Notes under the pieces: generated by a model
Database searches by the model: none
The model's input: only the letters and a program-made list of their open reading frames with translations
What the model was told of the DNA's origin: nothing
Position numbers and translations under genes: made by a program
Part shown: in pieces, positions 35,881 to 45,429 of the stretch
Position numbering within the stretch: the stretch's first letter is position 1
Layout: the number at the start of each line of letters is the position of its first letter
DNA from: Streptomyces sp. NBC_01497
Lineage (GTDB): Bacteria > Actinomycetota > Actinomycetes > Streptomycetales > Streptomycetaceae
DNA: 64,000 nt
Direction: 5' to 3'
Assembly (NCBI RefSeq): GCF_036250695.1
Contig: NZ_CP109427.1
Coordinates: forward strand, 62,001-126,000

Positions 35881-36321
35881 ATGCGACACAGTGTTCCGGT
35901 AGTCGAGTTGAAGCCAACGATCAGCTTCGAGCAGATGCTGGAGCGCATCCGATACGCGGGCGCCTATCCCACGCGGGAACGCGCCGAGGAAGCTGTACGT
36001 CTGGTCCTCGGCGGGCTGGGCCGCCAGTTGGCCAGGCCGGAACGCGAGAAGCTCGCCGAGCGACTCCCCCGGCAAGCCGCACAGGTTCTCGCCGCGCAGG
36101 CCCCCGACCCCGAAGGTGAGCCCCTCACCGGTTGCGGCTTCGTCAAGGAACTGGCATCCCGCACCGACACCGCTCTCGCCCCCACCCGCTGGGATACAGG
36201 ATCGGTACTCACTGCCGTCGCCGCACTGGCCGGTCCCGAACTCCTCACCCACATCCTGGCCCAGCTCCCTACGGGCTGGGCGCTCCTCTTCGGCCGGCCC
36301 GAACTCAGACAGGCGGCCTGA
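35881..36321 (+). CDS. DUF2267 family protein (copy 1)
   Basis: The 146-residue protein has the DUF2267 pattern: FEQMLERIRYAGAYPTRERA, EEAVRLVLGGLGRQLARPER, EKLAERLPRQAAQVLAAQ and a second helical half (TAVAALAGPELLTHILAQLP). It is soluble and all-helical, of unknown function, repeatedly found beside Hsp20 genes in actinobacteria. ATG 35881 is used; the upstream TTG 35869 is possible. It is the third member of the rheA-hsp18-DUF2267 cassette, repeated at 55002. The copies match mostly in the YAGAYPTRERAE region and end. Confidence 0.85.
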   Translation: MRHSVPVVELKPTISFEQMLERIRYAGAYPTRERAEEAVRLVLGGLGRQLARPEREKLAERLPRQAAQVLAAQAPDPEGEPLTGCGFVKELASRTDTALAPTRWDTGSVLTAVAALAGPELLTHILAQLPTGWALLFGRPELRQAA

Positions 36322-36339
36322 ACAGCGGTGTCGTGAATG

Positions 36340-36590
36340 GCCGCAAGCCGCCGGGTCGTACACGAATTGAGCGTGTCCTTGAAGCCGGGGTCGTCGGTCA
36401 TGTTGTAGAGCCGGGCGGTCTGCAGGGCCGGCTCTGCTCCTCGGCGGCCACGTTGGCGCAGACGTCCGCCAGGAGGGTGCCGCCGGCAACGGAGTAGCGG
36501 CCGTTCCACAGGCAGCCATTGCTGTCTGCGGGCAGTGCCCCGCCACCGGCGATGATCGCCTGCTGCGGATCCGTGCCGCCCAGCACCGCG
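36340..36590 (-). pseudogene. Manganese catalase fragment
   Basis: On the minus strand VLGGTDPQQAIIAGGGALPA, DSNGCLWNGRYSVAGGTLLA and DVCANVAAEEQ are followed one frame over by TARLYNMTDDPGFKDTLN. These match the core of Mn-catalases (IVAGGG---DS-G-PWN--Y--ASGNLLAD---NV-AE-QGRLQ--RLY-MTDD-G-KD-L), including the dimanganese helix region. A frameshift lies near 36.44 kb, and the continuation IARDTMHQ is missing. The 5' side is cut by an IS5 remnant. Confidence 0.75.
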
Positions 36591-36705
36591 CCTTTCGACA
36601 AGGAGCGCTACAAGCAGCGCAACGTCGTCGAACGCTGCTTCAACACGTTGAAGCAGTACTGGGCCATCTCCGCACGCTACGACAAAAACCGCGAATCCTA
36701 ACGAA
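36591..36705 (+). mobile_element. IS5-family transposase C-terminal remnant
   Basis: The plus strand reads FDKERYKQRNVVERCFNTLK, QYWAISARYDKNRES, stop. The YK-RN-VERCFN-LKQ----A-RYDK word contains the catalytic E of IS5-family transposases. It abuts the Mn-catalase fragment, so an element of this family probably truncated that gene before decaying. A different IS5 subgroup from the copy at 15.9 kb. Confidence 0.75.
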
Positions 36706-37536
36706 AACAGCCATCACCATCGCGCCACTCCTCATGCGGGCATGGCCCGTTGAAGACAGCCCTGAGACGCCGTCGTCCCCACACCGTCACCGATTACGCG
36801 TGACCCGGGCATGGATGAGGCGCGACGGATGACCCAGGAGGGCGGATCAACGAGATGGCGAGCCGGCAGAGGGAGGCAGCAGGGTGGTCGCGCCGCAGCC
36901 GGCCGAGACAAAGCTGCTCGGCGGTTCGCACGGCGGGTCGAGAACGCCGGTTCCGTATACCTTCCGCGCTCTGCGCCACCCCTGCTGGCGCTACGAGCCC
37001 TGCAAGAGGAGAGTGTGCCCCCGCACGACACTCGCCACGGCTCCGTGGCCGAGGCCCCCGGCAAGCGGGCCGCCGTACATCCGCGCCGGGCCCTGTGGGG
37101 CCTCTCGTGCGCTGCCCGAGGCCACCCGCTACTGGTCACGCGTGACAGCGCATCCGCCTTGGCCTACCGGTTCGTGTGGATCCGCGTGCGCAACGGACCC
37201 TGCGCGGCCGGGCTGCGGACCTGCGCACTGTGGAACCATCGCCACGCTCTCCGGCGCGGTGAGCCCGAGGTCGGTTCCCGCGTGGCGAGACTCCGCCGAC
37301 CGAGGAAGAGTGGTTTTTGAACGGCAGACGCGCCGTGAAAATCACAAGAAACCTCGGGCGGAGCGCGGCGCGAACGGCTCGCGAACGCCGCCCCCGGCGG
37401 CCGTGCTGAGCGGCCCGCAGGGGACCGCGGAGAAAGACGCGGACACCGCGATCTTGGCGGGTGTGCCCGCGGAGCGAACACCTCGAATCCTCAAGGCCGG
37501 CGGCTGAGCGACCGCCGCCGCTCATCAGGGAGCGCC
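36706..37536. other. 830 bp without a supportable gene
   Basis: Long frames on both strands are Arg/Ala/Pro-rich with no recognisable motif. Immediately after the IS5 remnant the plus strand still shows a short IS5-like phrase (TAITIAPLLM). A promoter for the gene at 37537 may lie at the right end. Confidence 0.45.
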
Positions 37537-37857
37537 ATGACCAGCAAACGGCAGGACCCAGAGGGGGTCGACACACGCGGCAAGACCGTACCCCCTTACA
37601 AGGGGCGAAAAGAGGGGGGCCGCGTCAGGGGCCACAGTGAGTCGACGGAGAACGGCCCGCGCACTGGCGGTGCCACCGGCCCCGTCGAGGATGACGCGAT
37701 GAAGGCGCCGGATCCCGAGCGCACACCGGGGGGTGCGACCACCTCGCCGGCGCGTGAGAAGCCGGCCGGCGGTTCGCACCGCTCCCGGCGCGACCCCGAG
37801 AAGGGAACGGGGCCCGCGCACCAGCAGGGCGTACGCCGCGCGGAGGACCAGGGCTGA
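37537..37857 (+). CDS. Small hydrophilic protein of unknown function
   Basis: The 106-residue protein is highly charged and probably disordered: MTSKRQDPEGVDTRGKTVPP, YKGRKEGGRVRGHSESTENG, then GGATGPVEDDAMKAPDPERT. The DTRGK-VPPY-GR and GGATGPVEDD-MKAPDP phrases are what make it look like a real, conserved Streptomyces gene. There is no signal or membrane segment. GGGAG lies 6 nt before ATG 37537. The role is unknown; the composition resembles stress-associated hydrophilins. Confidence 0.65.
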   Translation: MTSKRQDPEGVDTRGKTVPPYKGRKEGGRVRGHSESTENGPRTGGATGPVEDDAMKAPDPERTPGGATTSPAREKPAGGSHRSRRDPEKGTGPAHQQGVRRAEDQG

Positions 37858-37983
37858 GTACGGCCCGCGGCAAGATGAACACACGACGTCCGCCAGGTCG
37901 TGGTACCCGGTCAAGAAGGCGGCGACCGGAGGAGTCGGGCCACCGTGGCACGGCCCGCGCGTGGTGCCCGTCGCCGTGAGGGG

Positions 37984-39801
37984 TCAGTCCGGGGCTCCCG
38001 GACGGTCCTGGCGCTGGTGGCGACCGGGCAGCATCTCCTGCACCTTGGCCTTGATGCCCTGGCGGACCATCCCGGTCCGGTCGGCGTCGCCATGCAGCAC
38101 GGCGGACGCGGCCGCTGCGATCTGGTCCAGCGAGGCGTGCGGCGGGATGGGCGGGACGGCCGGGTCGGTGCGGAAGTCGAGGACGAACGGCCGGTCCGCG
38201 GCAAGAGCGCGCTCCCAGGCGCCGCGCACCTCGTCCGGCTTCTCCACGCGGACGCCGTCCAGGCCGATGGAGCGGGCGAAGTCCGCGTAGGGGACGTCGG
38301 GCAGGCCCTGTGAGGGCAGGAACTGGGGGGCGCCCTCCATCGCGCGCATCTCCCACGTCACCTGGTTGAGATCCTGGTTGTTCAGGACCGCCACGACCAG
38401 CCGCGGGTCCTGCCAGTCCTGCCAGTACTTGGCGGCCGTGATGAGTTCGGCCATGTTGTTCATCTGCATGGCACCGTCGCCGACGAGGGAGATCGCGGGT
38501 CGTTCGGGATGGGCGAACTTGGCCCCGATGGCGTACGGCACGGCGGGGCCCATCGTGGCGAGGGTGCCCGAGAGCGACCCGCGCATGGCGCCCCGCAGCC
38601 GCAGATGTCGGGCGTACCAGTTCGCGGAGGACCCGGAGTCGGCCGAGATCATGACATTGTCGGGCAGCAGGTCGTCGAGTGCGTGCACGACATATTCGGG
38701 GTTGATCGGGACGGCGTCGACGGCGGCCCTGCGTTGCATGACCTCCCACCACCGGGCGGTGTCCTCCTCGATCTTCCTTCGCCACGAACCGTGTTTCTTC
38801 GGTTTCAGATAAGGAAGCAACGCGGCGAGGGTCGCGCGGGCGTCGCCCACGAGATTGACCTCGAACGGATAACGCAGGCCGATCATGAAGGGGTCGATGT
38901 CGATCTGCACGGCCCGGGCCTGGTCCAGGCCCGGCATGAACTGCGTGTACGGAAAACTCGAGCCGACCATCAGGAGTGTGTCGCAGCCCTGCATCAGCTC
39001 GTAGGAAGGGCGGGTGCCGAGCAGCCCGATCGCGCCGGTGACGTAGGGAAGCTCATCGGACAGAACGTCCTTGCCCAGCAGAGCTTTCGCGACCCCCGCG
39101 CTGAGGACGTCGGCGTACCGCTCCACCTCGGCGCGGGCTCCACGTGCGCCCTGGCCGATCAGGATGGCCACCTTCTCACCCGCGTTGAGCACCTCGGCGG
39201 CCCGTTCAAGGTCCGCGTCCTCCGGCACCGGCGCGGAGCGTCCGAGCCCGAGGCTGGAAGGGACCATCTTGAAGGCGTGCGTGGGTGGCGAGTAGTCGAG
39301 TTCCTGCACGTCGCCGGGGATGATGACGGCGGTGACGGTACGTTTGCCGTACGCGGTGCGCATCGCCCGATCGAGGACGTTCGGCAACTGCTCAGGGACG
39401 GTGACCATTTCGCAGAACTCAGCGGCCACGTCCTTGTAGAGACTCAGCAGGTCGACCTCCTGCTGATAGGAACCGCCCATGGCTGTTCGGTCGGTCTGGC
39501 CGACGATCGCGACCACAGGCACGTGGTCGAGCTTGGCGTCGTACAGACCGTTGAGCAGGTGAATGGCGCCGGGTCCCGACGTCGCCGCACAGACCCCCAC
39601 TCTGCCGGAGAACTTCGCGTAGCCGACCGCCTCGAATGCCGCCATCTCCTCATGCCGAGCCTGGACGAACCGGGGCTTGTTCCCGGCCCGCCCCCACGCG
39701 GCGAGCAGTCCGTTGATGCCGTCGCCCGCGTACGCGAAGACGTGCTCGACGTCCCACTCACGCAAGCGCTGGAGCACGTAGTCGGAGACCTTCATCGACA
39801 C
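37984..39801 (-). CDS. ThDP-dependent pyruvate oxidase / dehydrogenase-like enzyme
   Basis: The 605-residue protein has the three-domain ThDP layout. The Pyr domain has the catalytic glutamate in VQARHEEMAAFEAVGYAKFS and VCAATSGPGAIHLLNGLYDA. The central FAD-type domain has DADLERAAEVLNAGEKVAIL. The PP domain has SLVGDGAMQMNNMAELITAA, the GDG...NN metal site, near residue 440. The closest architecture is pyruvate oxidase/PoxB; acetolactate synthase-like alternatives are less likely. It would decarboxylate pyruvate to acetate (or acetyl-P). GTG 39801, six bases above ATG 39795, has GAGAGGAAG at good distance. Confidence 0.85.
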   Translation of the reverse strand: MSMKVSDYVLQRLREWDVEHVFAYAGDGINGLLAAWGRAGNKPRFVQARHEEMAAFEAVGYAKFSGRVGVCAATSGPGAIHLLNGLYDAKLDHVPVVAIVGQTDRTAMGGSYQQEVDLLSLYKDVAAEFCEMVTVPEQLPNVLDRAMRTAYGKRTVTAVIIPGDVQELDYSPPTHAFKMVPSSLGLGRSAPVPEDADLERAAEVLNAGEKVAILIGQGARGARAEVERYADVLSAGVAKALLGKDVLSDELPYVTGAIGLLGTRPSYELMQGCDTLLMVGSSFPYTQFMPGLDQARAVQIDIDPFMIGLRYPFEVNLVGDARATLAALLPYLKPKKHGSWRRKIEEDTARWWEVMQRRAAVDAVPINPEYVVHALDDLLPDNVMISADSGSSANWYARHLRLRGAMRGSLSGTLATMGPAVPYAIGAKFAHPERPAISLVGDGAMQMNNMAELITAAKYWQDWQDPRLVVAVLNNQDLNQVTWEMRAMEGAPQFLPSQGLPDVPYADFARSIGLDGVRVEKPDEVRGAWERALAADRPFVLDFRTDPAVPPIPPHASLDQIAAAASAVLHGDADRTGMVRQGIKAKVQEMLPGRHQRQDRPGAPD

Positions 39802-40585
39802 GGACTTCCTCTCGTAACGATCGGCCGGCGAGTCCGCGCCTGCGGAAATAGCGGCAGCTCAGGTGGGCAGTGCGGCGGCCGGCATCGACGTGTCGTGCCA
39901 GCAGAGCCAGGTCCCTCCGCCCAGGACACGGCGTGCCAGTGACCGAGGCAACGACGCGGCCTTCGCCCCGTCCACCTCCAACGTGTGGCACTCGCACACA
40001 GGGTGGGCCCACTCTGGCAGCTCGGTCACCGAACCCTCTGGCTGACACGCGCACGCAGTGCGCGACACACCAACCCCCTGAGCCCGTTGACCGACACCCC
40101 GCCCTTCCCCATACGGCCCCTGCCTGCCCGTGTGCCCCACGCGGCGGAACGGACGTTTCGGCGGTACACGGTGGGCAAAGCGCCAGATGCGGTGGGTGCA
40201 AGCCCACCGATCCCGGACGCGTCTCCTCGGTACCGCAACAGCAACCGCACTGATCAGCCGGCTCCGAACACGATCGGGCGGACGGGCTCTCAGTGATTTC
40301 GCGGTGACCCACCACTTCGCGGAGCGCATCCGATTTCGGGCTGAAGAGGGGCAGTGGCACATCATCCGACGGAGAAGCCTCGGTGCAGGGTCCCGACACG
40401 TTGATCCTCCTCGGTGTCCGTTTCGGCTGTGAGACAGAAAGCGGACCGACACAACCCATGCTGGGGCAGTCCGGGTGTGGGCGAAACGGCGGAAGCATTC
40501 CGGCAGTGAGTGAAGGGGACAGGCGGGGCGGGAAGACGTGTCGAGATGATCCCACGCGCACTGTCGACCGGACGGAGAACAGGCG
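39802..40585. other. 780 bp without a supportable gene
   Basis: Frames on both strands look non-coding. The segment must contain the promoters of the divergent pyruvate-oxidase-like gene and DUF2243 gene. The stretch near 40.3-40.5 kb is less GC-rich than its surroundings. Confidence 0.4.
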
Positions 40586-41152
40586 ATGGCCGGCACGGCA
40601 GACGAAGCCCGACCAGTTCTGGCGGTGCCGAACAGTCTGCAGTCGCCGGGGCTCATCCTCGGAGTGGGACTCGGTGGGTTCGTCGACGGCATCCTGTTGC
40701 ACCAGCTACTGCAGTGGCACCACATGCTCACCAGCACCAACCACGACCGCATCGGGGTGAAGTACTACAACCCGAAAACGGTGTCGGGACTGGAAATGAA
40801 CACGGTGTGGGACGGCATCTTCCACGCCGTGTGCTGGATCGCCGTCCTCCTGGGCCTGGCGATCCTCTATGCACGAGTCACGAACAATCGCCGGGCGGTG
40901 TGGGCCTCACGGGTGCTGTGGGGCTGGATTTTCGCGGGCTGGGGGCTGTTCAACCTGGTCGAGGGGATCTTGGACCACCAGATCCTGGGAATCCACCACG
41001 TCCACGGCGGCCCCTACCAGGCGTGGTGGGATGCCGGTTTCCTCGTCCTGGGCGGATCGCTCATCATCGGCGGTTACCTCCTCCAGCGCAGTGGCCGTCC
41101 CTTCGATCCTGACGCACCACACGGCTCCCGGCGTGCCGGAGGCCGGGCCTGA
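40586..41152 (+). CDS. DUF2243 membrane protein
   Basis: The 188-residue protein has four hydrophobic helices: SPGLILGVGLGGFVDGILLH, FHAVCWIAVLLGLAILYARV, VLWGWIFAGWGLFNLVEGIL and WWDAGFLVLGGSLIIGGYLL. Conserved histidine and aspartate groups occur in DGILLHQLLQWHHM, GIFHAVCW and VEGILDHQILGIHHVH, and could bind metal or haem. This is the DUF2243 pattern; the function is unknown. ATG 40586 is 3 bp after ACAGGCG. Its stop overlaps the start of the CtaG-like gene (TGATGG), so the two work together. Confidence 0.87.
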   Translation: MAGTADEARPVLAVPNSLQSPGLILGVGLGGFVDGILLHQLLQWHHMLTSTNHDRIGVKYYNPKTVSGLEMNTVWDGIFHAVCWIAVLLGLAILYARVTNNRRAVWASRVLWGWIFAGWGLFNLVEGILDHQILGIHHVHGGPYQAWWDAGFLVLGGSLIIGGYLLQRSGRPFDPDAPHGSRRAGGRA

Positions 41153-41988
41153 TGGACGGCATGCGGCACGACGGCAGCGACGGCGGTCTGGTGGGGTCGG
41201 TACTGACCGCGCTGGTCCTCCTCCCGGTGGGGAGCGGCTACCTGCTGGCCGCACGCCGAGCACGACACAGCAATCCCGCTCGGGGCTGGAACCCCTGGCG
41301 CTCGGCCTCCTTCGTCGTCGGGCTCGCCCTACTCGGCGTCGCGCTGCTTCCACCACTGGGTCCTGCCGCGCACACCGACTTCCGCGGCCATATGGCCCAG
41401 CACATGCTCATCGGCATGTTCGCTCCCCTGGCGCTGGTCCTCGCCGCGCCCGTCACACTCCTGCTGCGCGTCTTGCCGACTGCTCGGGCGCGGCGAGTGA
41501 CGGCGGTACTGCACAGCCTGCCCGCGCGAGCCCTGGCCCACCCCGTGGTGGCGCTCGCGCTCAGCACCGGCACCCTGGGGGTGCTCTACTTCACCCCCCT
41601 GTACAACACCGCCATGGCGCACACCCCGGGGCACTGGCTGATGGACGCACACTTCTTCGCGTCCGGGTGCCTGTTCGCCCACGTCATCGCAGGCCCCGAC
41701 CCAGCTCCCGCCCGGCCAGGTGTACCGGCCCGGATCGTCTGCCTCGGCGCCGCGATCACCGTTCACGCCCTGATCGCCGAGGCCATGTACGGCGGATTCT
41801 TCATCGACATCCACTCCCCCATCAGCCAGGTGCAACAGGGCGCCGAGATCATGTACTACGGCGGGGACATCGCCGAACTCCTGCTTGCCGGTGCGCTGGT
41901 GACCACGTGGCGGCCCGAACCGCGGACCCGGACGGCAGCCACCCGGTCACGGCCCGCCGGGCTGAGTGCCACCGCCACCCCGCGCTGA
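41152..41988 (+). CDS. CtaG/Caa3-type cytochrome c oxidase assembly-like protein
   Basis: The 278-residue polytopic membrane protein has about six helices: LVGSVLTALVLLPVGSGYLL, SASFVVGLALLGVALLPPLG, AQHMLIGMFAPLALVLAAPV, PVVALALSTGTLGVLYFTPL and others. The histidine words GHMAQHMLIGM and MDAHFFASGCLFAHVIAGPD are hallmarks of the Caa3_CtaG family, linked to copper delivery or oxidase assembly. No oxidase subunit gene is nearby, so with the DUF2243 partner it may have another role in metal or redox homeostasis. It is translationally coupled to the upstream gene. Confidence 0.85.
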   Translation: MDGMRHDGSDGGLVGSVLTALVLLPVGSGYLLAARRARHSNPARGWNPWRSASFVVGLALLGVALLPPLGPAAHTDFRGHMAQHMLIGMFAPLALVLAAPVTLLLRVLPTARARRVTAVLHSLPARALAHPVVALALSTGTLGVLYFTPLYNTAMAHTPGHWLMDAHFFASGCLFAHVIAGPDPAPARPGVPARIVCLGAAITVHALIAEAMYGGFFIDIHSPISQVQQGAEIMYYGGDIAELLLAGALVTTWRPEPRTRTAATRSRPAGLSATATPR

Positions 41989-42054
41989 GCGATCCCGGGT
42001 CGTTCGCATCTGCGCCCGTCCCGGCATCCGAGCGAGGAGGGTCATCGGCTCGAC

Positions 42055-42151
42055 GATCACAGACGACCTCCAGGGGTCCTTCGATCAGGACCGGACCTTC
42101 GCGATCAACGATCACGCACCTGGCGCGGTCAGGTTCGGCACGGATGACCAC
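42055..42151 (-). pseudogene. N-terminal scrap of a CDGSH iron-sulfur protein
   Basis: The minus strand reads AEPDRARCVIVDREGPVLIE, GPLEVVCD, and then the frame is lost. REGPVLIEGP(V/L)EV is the start of small actinobacterial CDGSH-type (2Fe-2S) proteins. The cluster-binding C-C-...-D-H part is missing. The segment lies between the CtaG-like gene and transketolase, and the rest of 41.99-42.33 kb shows nothing else. Confidence 0.45.
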
Positions 42152-42326
42152 CAGCTCCTCGTCGGCGCCGATCAGGGCCTGGGCACGCAGCCATGGCAGC
42201 CGTCACGTGACCACGGGCCCGATCGGCGTCGGTGTCGTGTGCCCCTCCGGGAGACACGCCGGCTTGTCGTTCTGTGCCGTGGCAGTGCCTTTCGGGCTCG
42301 CTGGGTGGGAGGCGCGGGCGACGCGG

Positions 42327-44564
42327 TCAGCGATCGGCGGTAGGGGTGTGCAGGACGCCGGCACTGTCCGGGCCAGTGGGGGCCACCGGTGGCGCCACGA
42401 CGGCGGCGAGGCTTTCCCGGGCCGCGGCGACGACTGCGTCAGCGGTGAGGCCGAACTGCTCGTACAGAACGGTGTACGCCGCGCTGGCGCCGTAGTGGTG
42501 CAGGCCGACGATCCGGCCGGCGTCGCCGACGAACTCGCGCCAGCCCATCGGCACGCCGGCCTCGACGCTCACCCGGGCGCGGACCGTGGGCGGCAGCACC
42601 TCCTCGCGGTAGGCCCGGGTTTGGGCCGCGAACCACTCCCAGCACGGCAGTGACACGACCCTCGTGGGGACGCCGTCGGCTTCCAGGGCCTCTCGGGCGG
42701 CGACGGCGATCTGCACCTCGGAGCCGGTACCCATCAAAATGACGTCGGGGGTGCCGCCGGAGGCTTCGGCCAGCACGTAGCCGCCCCTGGCGGCACCCTC
42801 GGCCGACGCGAACCGTGTGCGATCGAAGACAGGCAGGTTCTGCCGGGACAACGAGAGCCCGGCCGGGCGGTCGTTGTGCTCCAGGATGGTGCGCCACGCC
42901 ACCGCGGTCTCGTTGGCGTCGGCCGGGCGGACGAAGTCCAGGCCGGGAATGGCCCTCAGCGCCGCGTAGTGCTCGATCGGCTGGTGGGTGGGGCCGTCCT
43001 CGCCCAGTCCGATGGAGTCGTGCGTCCACACGTAGGTGACCGGGAGCTGCATGAGCGCGGCCAGCCGCACCGCACCGCGCATGTAGTCGGAGAAGGTGAG
43101 GAACGTACCGCCGTACACGCGGGTCCCGCCGTGCAGCGTGATGCCGTTCATGATCGCGCCCATGGCGTGCTCGCGGACGCCGAAGTGCAGCGTGCGCCCG
43201 TACGGGCCGCCCGACCACATCTTGGTCTGCCGGTCCGCGGGCAGGAACGACGCCTCCCCCTTGACCGCCGTGTTGTTGCTCTCCGCCAGGTCGGCCGAAC
43301 CGCCCCACAGCTCCGGCAGCACCGGATACAGGGCGGCAAGGATCTCGCCGGAGGCCTTCCGGGTGGCCACGCCCTTCGGATCGGCGTCCCAGGCCGGCAG
43401 GTCGTCCGCCCAGCCCTGTGGCAGCCGACGGGTGGACAGCCGCTCCAGCAGAGCGGCGCCTTCGGGATTGTCGGCCCGCCAGGCGTCGAAGCCCTGCTGC
43501 CACTTCGCGTGCGCCTGTTCGCCCCGCTCGGCGACCCGGCGGGCGTGCTCCAGCACCTCCGGGGCGACCTCGAACGCCATGTCGGGGCCGAAGCCGAGGA
43601 TCTCCTTGGTCGCCCGGACTTCGTCCTCGCCCAGCGCCGAGCCGTGGGCCGCGCCGGTGTTCTGCTTGTTCGGTGCGGGCCAGCCGATGATCGTCCGCAG
43701 CACGATCAGCGACGGGCGACCGGCCTCGTCCCGGGCAGCGGCCAGCGCGCGATCAACCGCAGCCAGGTCCTCGCCGTCGTCGACGTGCTGCACGTGCCAG
43801 CCGTAGGCCTCGTACCGCTTACCGACGTCCTCGGTGAACGCGACATCGGTGTTGTCCTCGATCGAGATCCGGTTGGCGTCATAGACCAGGACCAGGTTCC
43901 CCAGCTCCTGGGTCCCGGCCAGCGACGACGCCTCCGCGCTGACGCCTTCTTCGAGGTCGCCGTCGGAGGCGAACGCCCAGACCGTGTGGTCGAAGACGCT
44001 CTCGCCCAGGGGAGCGTTGGGGTCCAGCAGACCGCGCTCGCGACGAGCGGCCATCGCCATGCCGACAGCGTTGGCGACGCCCTGGCCCAGCGGGCCGGTC
44101 GTGGTCTCCACCCCCGGCGTGTGATTGACCTCGGGGTGGCCCGGCGTCAAAGAGCCCCAGGTCCGCAGCGCTTGCAGGTCGGAGACCTCCAGGCCGTAGC
44201 CGGAGAGGAAGAGCTGAATGTAAAGGGTGAGGCTTGAGTGTCCCATCGACAGGACGAAGCGGTCACGGCCGACCCAGTTCGGGTCGCTCGGGTCGTGGCG
44301 CAGCCATTTCTGGAAGAGGAGGTAAGCCGTGGGAGCCATGCTCATCGCAGTGCCGGGGTGGCCGTTGCCGGTCTTCTGCACGGCATCCATCGCCAGCACG
44401 CGCACGGTGTCGATAGCGCGCCGGTCGAGGTCGCCCATCCCTTCGGGGAGAGTGGGGTGCGGCTGGAAGGGATGGCCGGTGGGCGCGTCGCTCGCGGCTT
44501 CGGCGGGTGCTTCGGGGCGGGTACTCTTCGCCCCGGTGTCGGGATCTGTCTCATTGGCGGTCAT
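42327..44564 (-). CDS. tkt: Transketolase
   Basis: The 745-residue enzyme transfers C2 units between sugar phosphates in the pentose-phosphate pathway with ThDP. Visible features: GNGHPGTAMSMAPTAYLLFQ near residue 65, the ThDP motif FASDGDLEEGVSAEASSLAG near residue 200, YDANRISIEDNTD, and in the second half LHFGVREHAMGAIMNGITLH and WTHDSIGLGEDGPTHQPIEH. The C-terminal domain is complete. ATG 44564 (TANETDPDTGAKSTRP) adds an acidic leader of 40 residues longer than in housekeeping copies. It may be a second, accessory transketolase, clustered with a HAD phosphatase. Confidence 0.92.
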   Translation of the reverse strand: MTANETDPDTGAKSTRPEAPAEAASDAPTGHPFQPHPTLPEGMGDLDRRAIDTVRVLAMDAVQKTGNGHPGTAMSMAPTAYLLFQKWLRHDPSDPNWVGRDRFVLSMGHSSLTLYIQLFLSGYGLEVSDLQALRTWGSLTPGHPEVNHTPGVETTTGPLGQGVANAVGMAMAARRERGLLDPNAPLGESVFDHTVWAFASDGDLEEGVSAEASSLAGTQELGNLVLVYDANRISIEDNTDVAFTEDVGKRYEAYGWHVQHVDDGEDLAAVDRALAAARDEAGRPSLIVLRTIIGWPAPNKQNTGAAHGSALGEDEVRATKEILGFGPDMAFEVAPEVLEHARRVAERGEQAHAKWQQGFDAWRADNPEGAALLERLSTRRLPQGWADDLPAWDADPKGVATRKASGEILAALYPVLPELWGGSADLAESNNTAVKGEASFLPADRQTKMWSGGPYGRTLHFGVREHAMGAIMNGITLHGGTRVYGGTFLTFSDYMRGAVRLAALMQLPVTYVWTHDSIGLGEDGPTHQPIEHYAALRAIPGLDFVRPADANETAVAWRTILEHNDRPAGLSLSRQNLPVFDRTRFASAEGAARGGYVLAEASGGTPDVILMGTGSEVQIAVAAREALEADGVPTRVVSLPCWEWFAAQTRAYREEVLPPTVRARVSVEAGVPMGWREFVGDAGRIVGLHHYGASAAYTVLYEQFGLTADAVVAAARESLAAVVAPPVAPTGPDSAGVLHTPTADR

Positions 44565-44663
44565 CTGTTGCGGTGCTCCCTCAAGGGTGGGCGGTGGACG
44601 CTCGAACCGTACGGCCGGACCTGGCATGCAACATGGGGGCACGGTCCTGGGGCGGCAGGAGCG

Positions 44664-45329
44664 TCAGGCAAGTGGGGTGTCGTCCAGCGACTTCGCGAGG
44701 TCGCCGGGGGTGTCATAGATGGCGACGGCGCCGGCCTTCTGCAGCTCGTCGTCACCGAAGCCGCCGGAACGCACGACGATCGCCGGCATCCCTGCTTTCT
44801 TCGCCGCTTCAACATCCCACACCGAGTCGCCGACCATCACACTCGGCGCGTCGGGCGGCGCGCCCAGCTTCCTCAGCGCCACCCGCAGCAGGTCCGGCGC
44901 AGGCTTGGACGCTTCGACGTCGGCGCTGGTGGTCCACGCGTCGACGATGTCGCGGGCGTCCAGCTTGTCCAGGAAGACGTCCGCGTGGCGCTGCTGAGCG
45001 GAGCTCGCCAGCACCAGCGGGTGACCGCGTTCCTTGATGGCCACGAGCAGCTCGCGCGCACCGGGCAACGGCGCCATCTCCTCCAGCAGCGCGTCGACCT
45101 CCTTGCCCTGCTGTTCGCGGGCCCGGTCGCCCGCCCGACGTTCCAGCTCCCTGCCTCCCACAGCGGTGACCACCTGGTCCCCGCCCATCCCGATCAGCCG
45201 GTGCAGCCGCCACACCGGACGGGTCTCCCCCACCGAGCGCAGTGCCCGGTACCAAGCGAGCGCATGCTGATAGTTGGAGTCGATGAGCGTGCCGTCGATG
45301 TCGAGAACGGCGATTGCGGATTCGGTCAC
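44664..45329 (-). CDS. HAD-superfamily phosphatase (phosphoglycolate phosphatase-like)
   Basis: The 221-residue hydrolase has HAD motif I AVLDIDGTLIDSNYQHALAW, motif II LVLASSAQQRHADVFL, motif III Lys in ADVEASKPAPDLLRVALRKL and motif IV SVMVGDSVWDVEAAKKAGMP. The helical cap between motifs I and II identifies the phosphoglycolate-phosphatase/beta-phosphoglucomutase subgroup. GTG 45329, directly before TESAIAVLDIDG, is the natural start; a longer frame reaches 45404. It lies upstream of transketolase on the same strand with a 99-bp gap, so they may be co-transcribed for sugar-phosphate housekeeping. Confidence 0.85.
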   Translation of the reverse strand: MTESAIAVLDIDGTLIDSNYQHALAWYRALRSVGETRPVWRLHRLIGMGGDQVVTAVGGRELERRAGDRAREQQGKEVDALLEEMAPLPGARELLVAIKERGHPLVLASSAQQRHADVFLDKLDARDIVDAWTTSADVEASKPAPDLLRVALRKLGAPPDAPSVMVGDSVWDVEAAKKAGMPAIVVRSGGFGDDELQKAGAVAIYDTPGDLAKSLDDTPLA

Positions 45330-45429
45330 GTCCGCCGAGTACCCGCCGACCCGGTGCCCACACAGAGCCCGCGAGACGAGCGAGACGATCCTCGGCGCGG
45401 ACACCGGCTCCCGGCTCTCACTGATCGTT

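Noticed and set aside
36811..37320. Plus-strand frame between the IS5 remnant and the 37.5-kb gene
   Set aside because: No domain, no ribosome site and low-complexity composition.
38509..39942. Long plus-strand frame opposite the pyruvate-oxidase-like gene
   Set aside because: It is the antisense of a clearly conserved ThDP enzyme; long antisense frames are expected at this GC content.
42876..44237. Long plus-strand frame opposite transketolase
   Set aside because: Antisense shadow of a strongly conserved gene, with no family resemblance.
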